Source of the DNA: Lachnospiraceae bacterium
Lineage (GTDB): Bacteria; Bacillota_A; Clostridia; Lachnospirales; Lachnospiraceae
Reading direction: 5' to 3'
Assembly (NCBI GenBank): GCA_017542725.1
Contig: JAFXWR010000219.1
Location: 1-10,972 of the forward strand
Length of the DNA: 10,972 nt
The position numbers and the translations under genes are program-made. Within the stretch, counting starts at the first letter, position 1. The number at the start of each line of letters is the position of its first letter. The notes below the pieces were generated by a model. That model searched no databases. It had not been told where the DNA came from and saw nothing but the letters and a program-made list of their open reading frames with translations. This document shows, in pieces, positions 6,387 through 10,972 of this stretch.

Positions 6387-6480
6387 TTCTTCTTTCCTCT
6401 ATTATTTTCTTTAGTTCATTTGCTTGGCATTCAGGTAATATTGCCATTGCTTTACCGAACTCCACGATTTCAAATTTCAT
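6319..6480 (-). CDS. Small ORF overlapping the Com-like gene (53 aa)
   Basis: Begins MKFEIVEFGKAMAILPE and has a helical charged part (ANELKKIIEERRNE). Residues from about 34 onward are read out of frame across the Com-like gene and look low in information. A very good ribosome binding site (TTAGGAGATAATA then ATG) and an 11-base overlap with the upstream gene support translation. The N-terminal half may be the functional part. The tail could be incidental and serve to couple translation to the Com-like gene, whose start lies 68 bases before this ORF's stop. No family was recognised. Confidence 0.6.
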   Translation of the reverse strand: MKFEIVEFGKAMAILPECQANELKKIIEERRNETSKMSNLQQENTRHKTGLKN

Positions 6481-6679
6481 TATTATCTCCTAAACATTCT
6501 GATTTTATTACATAGGCATTTACAAGTTTATGCATACATTCAATTGGTGTTAATGCTGCAGTGTAACCACGGTGATAATAGCAATAATAATTGTTATCAT
6601 CTCTCTTACTTTTTACTTTACCAATTTCATAGCTGTCACCATTGACATAAATAAACAACTCATTTTCTTCAAATTCCAT
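6470..6679 (-). CDS. Small beta-rich phage protein (69 aa)
   Basis: A 69-aa protein with the pattern NGDSYEIGKVKS (13-24) then YYHRGYTAALTPIECMHKLVNAYVI (about 34-58). From memory, a similar 'GxVK...YxxGxTAAxT...L..NAY' layout recurs in small uncharacterised phage proteins of Firmicutes; no function is known to me. No TM, cysteine cluster or nucleic-acid motif is visible. GAGGAG precedes the ATG, which overlaps the upstream stop by one base (TAATG). It is the second gene of the early operon. Confidence 0.75.
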   Translation of the reverse strand: MEFEENELFIYVNGDSYEIGKVKSKRDDNNYYCYYHRGYTAALTPIECMHKLVNAYVIKSECLGDNNEI

Positions 6680-7161
6680 TATTCTAACTCCTCGAACATT
6701 TGTTTTGCATAAGGATCTTTTTCATGCACTTTATTAAACTTATCACTTAAATTGTTATTTAAAATGAATTTTTTTAATCTCGCATACATTGATTTATAAT
6801 CATCATTTTTTGCGGACTTTCTTGTAAATCCATATTTATCAATTGAATGCTCTATTAGTTTTTCAAAAACATATGGGTTTATCCAGTTGGCAACGAGTAG
6901 TGCTTGTATTTTTTCAAGATGTAGTATTAAGTCTGATAATTTATCTAAATTAAATTGTTTATCAAATTTTTCGCACTCTTCTTCTAAGGTTTTATTGCAG
7001 TTTGTGGACTTTTTAATTGCATCTTTTATGTTGTCACTATAATTCATTATCCCATAGTACCCTAAGATAAATTGATTTAATGATTGAAAGAAATCAAGTG
7101 CTACATCATCGTAACTTCTACCCCATTCAATTAATCTTTTTATGTTTATTTCATCTGGCAT
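6679..7161 (-). CDS. First gene of the phage early operon, unknown helical protein (160 aa)
   Basis: A soluble protein that looks all-helical and charged throughout, beginning MPDEINIKRLIEWGRSYDD and ending KQMFEELE. I see no helix-turn-helix, ATPase motif or TM segment, and recognise no family. AAGGAG lies seven bases before the ATG. The gene starts just 19 bases after the T tract of an intrinsic terminator, so expression needs either read-through of that terminator or a start site within it. Its position as the first early gene fits a regulator or host-takeover protein, and an antitermination factor is one testable idea; nothing in the sequence itself proves this. Confidence 0.75.
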   Translation of the reverse strand: MPDEINIKRLIEWGRSYDDVALDFFQSLNQFILGYYGIMNYSDNIKDAIKKSTNCNKTLEEECEKFDKQFNLDKLSDLILHLEKIQALLVANWINPYVFEKLIEHSIDKYGFTRKSAKNDDYKSMYARLKKFILNNNLSDKFNKVHEKDPYAKQMFEELE

Positions 7162-7180
7162 ACTTGCTCCTTAATTTTTG

Positions 7181-7219
7181 CAATAAAAAATCCAAGTCGC
7201 ATAAATGCTACTTGGATTT
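7181..7219 (-). terminator. Intrinsic terminator just upstream of the first early gene
   Basis: A perfect 10-base inverted repeat AAATCCAAGT / ACTTGGATTT (7188-7197 and 7210-7219) with an extra inner GC pair, read on the minus strand and followed by TTTTTTATTG. The T tract ends 19 bases before the ATG of the 160-aa gene. It could stop transcripts coming from the ispD/membrane-protein side, or act as an attenuator in the leader of the phage operon. Confidence 0.7.
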
Positions 7220-7261
7220 AGTTATTTGTTTATTTTGTATTAAAATTAATACATTATCTTG

Positions 7262-7289
7262 TTGTGTCGCCCCCCCCCCCTACTACAAT
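7262..7289 (+). promoter_or_regulatory. Candidate plus-strand promoter with a C tract in its spacer
   Basis: TTGTGT (7262-7267, 3/6 to the -35 consensus) and TACAAT (7284-7289, 5/6 to the -10) are 16 bases apart, and most of the spacer is a C11 run. A change in tract length would change the spacer. No plus-strand gene follows within the window, so the product would be a short RNA, if the promoter is real. Confidence 0.3.
7270..7280. repeat. Homopolymeric C11 tract
   Basis: Eleven consecutive C (G on the minus strand) in a non-coding region of an AT-rich genome. Such tracts are prone to slipped-strand changes in length. It adjoins a symmetric repeat and lies either in the spacer of a plus-strand promoter or just after the -10 of a minus-strand one. 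Confidence 0.95.
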
Positions 7290-7296
7290 ATGTAGT
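7282..7296. promoter_or_regulatory. Symmetric operator-like inverted repeat
   Basis: ACTACA-ATA-TGTAGT: two perfect six-base arms around a three-base centre, next to the C11 tract. It covers the possible -10 elements of both strands, so a dimeric repressor bound here could control both directions. The role is inferred from shape and position only. Confidence 0.4.
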
Positions 7297-7312
7297 GGTT
7301 GCAAACCATCAA
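7285..7312 (-). promoter_or_regulatory. Candidate minus-strand promoter for the early operon
   Basis: TTGATG (7307-7312) and TATTGT (7285-7290) are 16 bases apart on the minus strand, each a 4/6 match. A transcript from here would begin near the G11 run, then pass the terminator at 7181-7219 before reaching the 160-aa gene. The match is weak and AT-rich sequence gives such hits often. Confidence 0.3.
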
Positions 7313-7445
7313 AACTTACAATGTTTGCGAGGTTTAAGCTGTTAAATTTTGAAAACATGCCCTTCATGTGAAACAAAGTTTACCAAATCAGAGCATCTTT
7401 TTCAATAGAGTTATTTACAAAATACTAACAAGATATTAGTTGATT

Positions 7446-7469
7446 GTGGTCTATAAACATTTATACCAC
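7446..7469. repeat. Bulged inverted repeat after the membrane-protein gene
   Basis: GTGGT-CT-ATAAA (7446-7457) pairs with TTTAT-ACCAC (7460-7469) across a two-base centre, ten pairs with a two-base bulge. It lies 28 bases after the membrane gene's stop but lacks a T tract on either strand, so it is not a standard terminator; an RNA-stability element or protein-binding site is possible. Confidence 0.35.
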
Positions 7470-7496
7470 GCTATCTTGTGCATCAAGTTTAACCAG

Positions 7497-8102
7497 TTAA
7501 TTAAAGCTTCTAAGTAGGTTCGCCATTTTTCCATCATCATAATAAGTCTTATTACCAACAACTACAGAGTTAACTCTATAATCTTTAATGCCATCAATAA
7601 TTGTAAATACAACATACACATCTTGCTTTTCAATTAACCCATCTACACCCACCTTAATAGAACCTAAAATTGTACCGCTGTTTGTTTTGTCATAATCAAT
7701 GAAACTATAATCACTAAAATTCCAAGAGGGCCATTTGACACCATTGATGTATTTATCGACCGCATACTTCATTATAGTTTGATAGGTTGCCTTATGTTCA
7801 GTGTCATTGTAGTAGTGCGACCAGTCCATTTCTTGATTTGCATTTGTTTGGGTTGTGACTGTATTAAACGATTTTATAAAACTATTAAATACGAGCAAGA
7901 TTATAATTGCTAAAACTGCAATAAGACCACTAAATGTGTCAGTTGTCTTTATCCAAGCATCATCATCGTTTATTAAAAGTACTTTTTTGTGAGCGATATA
8001 AACAATGAAAATAAGTATTAAGTAAACTATCACAAAACCGACAACCCATTTAATCATAAAAACCCCCATTTTATCGCATATTTTTTGTATCTTTATTGAC
8101 AT
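7497..8102 (-). CDS. Two-TM protein with a soluble C-terminal domain, unknown function (201 aa)
   Basis: Hydrophobic segments lie at about 17-37 (IKWVVGFVIVYLILIFIVYIA) and 58-78 (FSGLIAVLAIIILLVFNSFIK). A roughly 110-residue domain follows, with a helix (TYQTIMKYAVDKYING), an aromatic stretch (WPSWNFSDYSFIDYD) and then beta-type strands. That layout, helix then strands with a 'VxxxFTIIDG' strand, recalls small NTF2-like or cystatin-like domains in Firmicute membrane proteins and lipoproteins, by impression only. AAGGGG lies seven bases before the ATG; an internal ATG (Met16) after GGGGG is an alternative. It begins 11 bases after the ispD stop and so could share its transcript. Its base composition in sampled lines is richer in GC than ispD, closer to the phage genes, so it may be prophage cargo. 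Function is not known. Confidence 0.75.
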   Translation of the reverse strand: MSIKIQKICDKMGVFMIKWVVGFVIVYLILIFIVYIAHKKVLLINDDDAWIKTTDTFSGLIAVLAIIILLVFNSFIKSFNTVTTQTNANQEMDWSHYYNDTEHKATYQTIMKYAVDKYINGVKWPSWNFSDYSFIDYDKTNSGTILGSIKVGVDGLIEKQDVYVVFTIIDGIKDYRVNSVVVGNKTYYDDGKMANLLRSFN

Positions 8103-8113
8103 AAAACAACCCC

Positions 8114-8836
8114 TTATATAATATATTTTATCATATTTAAGTCATCTTTGGTAGTAATCTTAAAGTTTAATTTGCTACTATCGAGTATATAGGTTTTATT
8201 ATTTGAAAATAATTCAATTATTTGCAAATCATCAGTAATTTTTACTGATTTTTTTGAATTTAAAAACTTTTGATAACAATCAAATAACAATCTAAAATTA
8301 AATCCTTGGGGGGTAGAAATCAAGTAAAAACTATCTCTATCTACACTTTTTAACACAAGTTTTATATTACTGTCAATATTTTTTATAAGTTTTATACTAT
8401 CAGACAGTTTATATGCTAATGTAATTGCATTATATTTATTTAAGTAAAGTAACAATTTCTTAATATCTTTAATGTCAACATTTGGTCTTGCAGAATCATG
8501 AATAAGTACTTTATCTTTAGTTGAAACATTACAATATTCATTTAAATAACTTAGTGCATTGTATACTGAATTATATCTTTCTTTTCCGCCAAATACAAAA
8601 GCCAATCTCCCAGTCTCAATTTCTTTATTATAATTTTTTAAAATCTCATTAAATATTCTCACATTTGATTTATTGTTATTAATAACTACTATAAGTTTTT
8701 TAATATTTTTAATAGTTAAAAATTTATCAATTGAATAAAACAATACAGGTTTATTCCGTATTTTGACGAACTGTTTTTTTTCTTTAGTTTTCATACGGCT
8801 GCCTTGACCTGCAGCTAATATAATACCATATGTCAT
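8114..8836 (-). CDS. ispD: 2-C-methyl-D-erythritol 4-phosphate cytidylyltransferase (IspD)
   Basis: Joins CTP and 2-C-methyl-D-erythritol 4-phosphate to give CDP-ME, the third step of the MEP route to isoprenoids, in the cytoplasm. At 240 aa it is of normal length. The nucleotide-binding start ILAAGQGSRMKTKEKKQF (6-23) has the glycine-rich loop and conserved Lys. GGKERYNSVYNAL (83-95) and HDSARPNV (113-120) carry further conserved residues. STPQGFNF (174-181), TDDLQIIE (201-208) and a C-terminal LNFKITTKDDL (223-233) complete the fold. The residue before KQF is Lys instead of the usual Pro. The ATG lies six bases after the tsaD stop, with AGG inside that junction serving as a weak ribosome binding site. 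No ispF fusion is present. The sampled sequence is very AT-rich. Confidence 0.93.
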   Translation of the reverse strand: MTYGIILAAGQGSRMKTKEKKQFVKIRNKPVLFYSIDKFLTIKNIKKLIVVINNNKSNVRIFNEILKNYNKEIETGRLAFVFGGKERYNSVYNALSYLNEYCNVSTKDKVLIHDSARPNVDIKDIKKLLLYLNKYNAITLAYKLSDSIKLIKNIDSNIKLVLKSVDRDSFYLISTPQGFNFRLLFDCYQKFLNSKKSVKITDDLQIIELFSNNKTYILDSSKLNFKITTKDDLNMIKYII

Positions 8837-8842
8837 ATATAC

Positions 8843-9883
8843 CTATTTATCAGTAAATTCAAGATTTGCATCAGCATTTAAATCCAATTTACTTCTTTTT
8901 CCATTTATAAATTCATAATATCCTGCACTTGCTATCATAGCTGCATTGTCTGTGCAGTATATATTCTCTGGATAAAAAAACTTTATATTATTTTTATCAC
9001 ATTCATTTTTTAAAGCAGTTTTAATCGCACTATTTGCACTAACTCCACCACAAATAGCAACTTTATTTATTTTAAGTTCTTTTGATAATGATATAGTTCT
9101 ATTTACTAATGAATCAATTATTGAGTTTTGAAATTCAAGGGAAATATCAGAAATAGTTTGATTGTCAATTGATTCATTATTTTTTTGTTTAATATTGTGA
9201 ATAACATTAATTACATGTGACTTAAGACCTGAATATGTAAAATCATAAATAGAACCCCTAACCTCTCCTCTGGGGAATGAAAATTTATTTTGAGTTCCGT
9301 TTAGTGCTGCCTTTTCAAGTTTTGGTCCACCTGGGTATTCAAATCCTAATACTCGTGCAATTTTATCATAGGCTTCTCCGCATGCATCATCATGAGTTTT
9401 GCCATAAATTTTAAAACTATTATAACTCTCTACTTTAACTAAATTAGTGTGTCCACCAGATACAATTAATGAAATAAAAGGTGGTTCTAAATCACTATTT
9501 GATATATAATTTGATGCAATGTGACCTTCTATGTGATTTATGCCAATAAATGGAATTTTTGATGAAATAGATAATCCTTTTGCAAATGACAATCCAACCA
9601 AAAGTGAGCCAACTAATCCTGGGCCATATGTTACAGCAATTGCACTTATATCTTCTATACTAAGTTTAGCCTGTTTTAATGATTCTTTATATATAATATC
9701 TATATTTTCTATATGCTTTCTTGAAGCGATCTCAGGTACTACTCCACCATATAGTTTATGAATATCAATTTGAGAACTAATAACATTTGATAAAACATCT
9801 CTACCGTTTTTTACAACAGAAACACTAGTCTCATCACAACTAGACTCAATGCCAAGTATATAAATATCATCTTTAATCTTCAA
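8843..9883 (-). CDS. tsaD: tRNA N6-threonylcarbamoyladenosine synthase catalytic subunit (TsaD)
   Basis: Transfers threonylcarbamoyl from TC-AMP to A37 of ANN-reading tRNAs, working with TsaB and TsaE. Features seen: GIESSCDETS (11-20) at the N-terminus, the metal ligands in NHIEGH (H117 and H121), the ATP-binding VSGGHTNL (141-148), DDACGEAYDKIARVLG (165-180), GGVSAN (279-284) and CTDNAAMIA (310-318) with the third ligand Asp312. Length (346 aa) is normal. The start is a TTG, with AGAAGG about nine bases upstream; no in-frame ATG lies near enough to keep the conserved N-terminus. The gene overlaps the end of RNase Z by 11 bases. A rimI-like gene upstream is the usual company of tsaD; tsaB and tsaE are presumably further right, outside the window. 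Confidence 0.96.
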   Translation of the reverse strand: MKIKDDIYILGIESSCDETSVSVVKNGRDVLSNVISSQIDIHKLYGGVVPEIASRKHIENIDIIYKESLKQAKLSIEDISAIAVTYGPGLVGSLLVGLSFAKGLSISSKIPFIGINHIEGHIASNYISNSDLEPPFISLIVSGGHTNLVKVESYNSFKIYGKTHDDACGEAYDKIARVLGFEYPGGPKLEKAALNGTQNKFSFPRGEVRGSIYDFTYSGLKSHVINVIHNIKQKNNESIDNQTISDISLEFQNSIIDSLVNRTISLSKELKINKVAICGGVSANSAIKTALKNECDKNNIKFFYPENIYCTDNAAMIASAGYYEFINGKRSKLDLNADANLEFTDK

Positions 9884-10787
9884 AATTTATTACCTTCTTC
9901 TCACCATCTTTACAAATTTTAATATTTTCAAATTTTTCTTTTAAACTTTTTTCGTATATTTTTGGTCTCACTTCAGATGGTGAATAATGAGTTAACCACA
10001 TTTCTTTCGGATTGGTTTTTATAGCAATTTCGCATGCCTCATCCATAGTCATATGTAAATATTTTTTAGCATTATTTTCTTTTGAATCATCACCATACAT
10101 TCCTTCACAAATAAATAAATCTGAATTGTTAGCAAATTTATATATATTTTCGCAAGGTCTTGTATCTGTCAGATAAGTAATTTTTAGACCTTTTCTATCA
10201 TCTCCCATAACCATATCGGGAGTATATGTCAATCCATTATCCTTGTCTACGCAAGTTTCACCATGTTGAAGTTTATTCCAAAATCTTAGTGGAACATTAT
10301 TGCTTTTTGCCTTATCTACAAGAAATTGAGGCAGTCTATCATTGAAAATATTATATCCTATACAATTTAATTTGTGCTTTAATTTAAAATATTGAATTTT
10401 ATATGGCATCAAATCGAAGATCCCATCATTATCATCAAGTTCAATGAATTTAATATCAAAAGGTAATTCATTTGCTATAACTCTTAAACAATTAACTACT
10501 TTTTCAACACCTTTTGGACCAGCAATAGTTACAGGCTCAACTCTATCACTGTTTTTCATTTCAAGTAACAAACCAGGGAGTCCTGAAATGTGATCTGCAT
10601 GAAAGTGTGTAAATAAAATATAATCAATGGGCTTTGTAGTTAATTCAGCTTTTTTAATAGCAAGTTGAGTTGCTTCTCCGCAATCAATTAGTAGGCTAGA
10701 ACCATCACATCTAACCATTAAACTTGTTAAATATCTATTTAAAAGTGGCATCATACCGCCTGTGCCAAGTAAGCAAATATCAAGCAC
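9873..10787 (-). CDS. rnz: Ribonuclease Z (tRNA 3'-end endonuclease)
   Basis: A metallo-beta-lactamase-fold endonuclease that cuts the 3' trailer from tRNA precursors lacking an encoded CCA. Zinc ligands visible: HFHADH at 61-66 (the HxHxDH signature), His138 (KHKLNCIGY), Asp208 in TDTRP (208-212) and His267 in THYSP (266-270). The N-terminus LLGTGGMMP...R and LIDCGEATQ (33-41) match the family. Its 304-residue length fits the bacterial RNase Z range. The start is GTG with AGGAG six bases upstream, and it overlaps the stop of the acetyltransferase gene by one base (TAGTG); the last codons of that gene form its ribosome binding site. Its place between rimI and tsaD puts two tRNA maturation steps in one operon. 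Confidence 0.94.
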   Translation of the reverse strand: MLDICLLGTGGMMPLLNRYLTSLMVRCDGSSLLIDCGEATQLAIKKAELTTKPIDYILFTHFHADHISGLPGLLLEMKNSDRVEPVTIAGPKGVEKVVNCLRVIANELPFDIKFIELDDNDGIFDLMPYKIQYFKLKHKLNCIGYNIFNDRLPQFLVDKAKSNNVPLRFWNKLQHGETCVDKDNGLTYTPDMVMGDDRKGLKITYLTDTRPCENIYKFANNSDLFICEGMYGDDSKENNAKKYLHMTMDEACEIAIKTNPKEMWLTHYSPSEVRPKIYEKSLKEKFENIKICKDGEKKVINFED

Positions 10788-10972
10788 TATATTCTCCTTT
10801 CAAATATCAAAGCATCGTCACTTGGATTTTTATAATAATTATTTCTTTCACTAATTCTATTAAATCCATTTTTAAGATAAAATTCTATTGCTGAATTATT
10901 TTTTGATCTAACTTCGACCATTAATTTTTTTGAATTATATCTTTTTGCTATATCTACTACTTTATCCAAGAG
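10787..10972 (-). CDS. rimI: GNAT N-acetyltransferase, RimI-like, C-terminal fragment
   Basis: Only the last 61 residues are in the window; the frame is open to the edge, so the truncation is due to the window and not to mutation. The visible part, KLMVEVRSKNNSAIEFYLKNGF (about 20-41), is the typical GNAT motif B region ('LEVR.SN..AI.LYxKxGF'), followed by a beta strand with Tyr and Asp. RimI acetylates the N-terminus of ribosomal protein S18 and is typically coded beside tsaB and tsaD, which fits the neighbours. A different GNAT enzyme is possible since the acetyl-CoA-binding part is not seen. Confidence 0.8.
   Translation of the reverse strand, partial: LLDKVVDIAKRYNSKKLMVEVRSKNNSAIEFYLKNGFNRISERNNYYKNPSDDALIFERRI

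Larger units (their letters stand above)
7255..7479. repeat. Three copies of the 8-mer TATCTTGT / ACAAGATA
   Basis: TATCTTGT occurs at 7255-7262 and 7472-7479 and, inverted, at 7428-7435. Each is embedded in a (C/A)ACAAGATA-like context when read from the minus (or, for the middle copy, plus) strand. Three copies within 225 non-coding bases is more than I would expect by chance; they could be sites for a repressor, activator or integrase arm domain. Confidence 0.4.
7162..7496. other. 335-base intergenic control region between membrane-protein gene and phage early operon
   Basis: No ORF with a ribosome binding site is present on either strand. The region holds, from right to left, a bulged hairpin (7446-7469), three copies of an 8-mer, an ACATG-CCCTT-CATGT repeat (7354-7368), GCAAAC/GTTTGC arms (7301-7306 and 7323-7328), a symmetric operator-like repeat, a C11 tract and an intrinsic terminator. 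It is the likely regulatory region for the phage early genes and could also include an attachment site, though none can be identified without the other prophage end. Confidence 0.6.

Noticed and set aside
7080..7295. 71-aa plus-strand ORF ending past the C tract
   Set aside because: Antisense to the 160-aa gene, runs through the terminator and C11 tract; Cys/Pro-rich end is an artefact of the homopolymer.
7446..7469. Hairpin as the terminator of the ispD-side operon
   Set aside because: No T tract on either strand; the first convincing terminator for that transcript is at 7181-7219.
7162..7496. CRISPR array, tRNA or tmRNA in the control region
   Set aside because: No regularly spaced repeats, no cloverleaf or TTCGANNC-type T-loop sequence seen.
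9540..9761. 73-aa plus-strand ORF
   Set aside because: Antisense to conserved tsaD sequence.

Overview
The window comes from an AT-rich, Gram-positive-type bacterium, most likely a low-GC Bacillota or a close relative. The reasons are strong AGGAG-type ribosome binding sites, an MEP-pathway gene (ispD), and the standard bacterial code: TGA is a stop in two small genes and Trp is TGG, which argues against Mycoplasma-type code 4. Every credible gene is on the minus strand, so the window is best read from the high coordinate to the low one.

Right part (about 8114-10972) is a conserved chromosomal operon: the C-terminal end of a RimI-type acetyltransferase, a long-form RNase Z, tsaD (tRNA t6A synthesis) and ispD (isoprenoid precursor synthesis). 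Neighbouring genes overlap or sit a few bases apart. A two-TM protein of unknown function (7497-8102) starts 11 bases after ispD, but sampled lines suggest a base composition closer to the phage-like genes to its left. The chromosome/prophage junction may therefore lie at the 3' end of ispD or in the intergenic region after the membrane gene.

Middle (7162-7496) is a 335-base non-coding region packed with signals: several inverted repeats, three copies of an 8-mer, an 11-base C tract lying between possible -35 and -10 elements, a symmetric operator-like repeat, and an intrinsic terminator directly in front of the first phage-like gene.

Left part (1-7161) is a tightly packed phage early/replication module of about 16 genes. 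In transcription order: a 160-aa helical protein, a 69-aa small phage protein, a 53-aa ORF overlapping a Com-like zinc-finger protein, a second intrinsic terminator, a 52-aa SHOCT-like mini-protein, an SNF2 helicase, a string of small overlapping unknown genes (109, 70, 97, 68 and 28 aa), two small membrane proteins (148 aa with coiled coil, and 98 aa), a 147-aa coiled-coil protein, a four-cysteine protein of a phage replication-associated type, and the N-terminal 454 residues of a family A DNA polymerase cut by the window edge. Genes commonly overlap by 1-23 bases (TAATG, ATGCTTAR and longer), implying translational coupling. The polymerase, Cys4 protein and SNF2 helicase point to viral genome replication. 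No integrase, repressor, primase or structural gene is visible here.

The most unusual features are two terminators each placed about 20-25 bases before a start codon inside a co-directional cluster (which suggests conditional read-through), the C11 tract in a possible promoter spacer, and a cluster of mini-genes including a Com-like regulator and membrane/coiled-coil proteins within the replication module.
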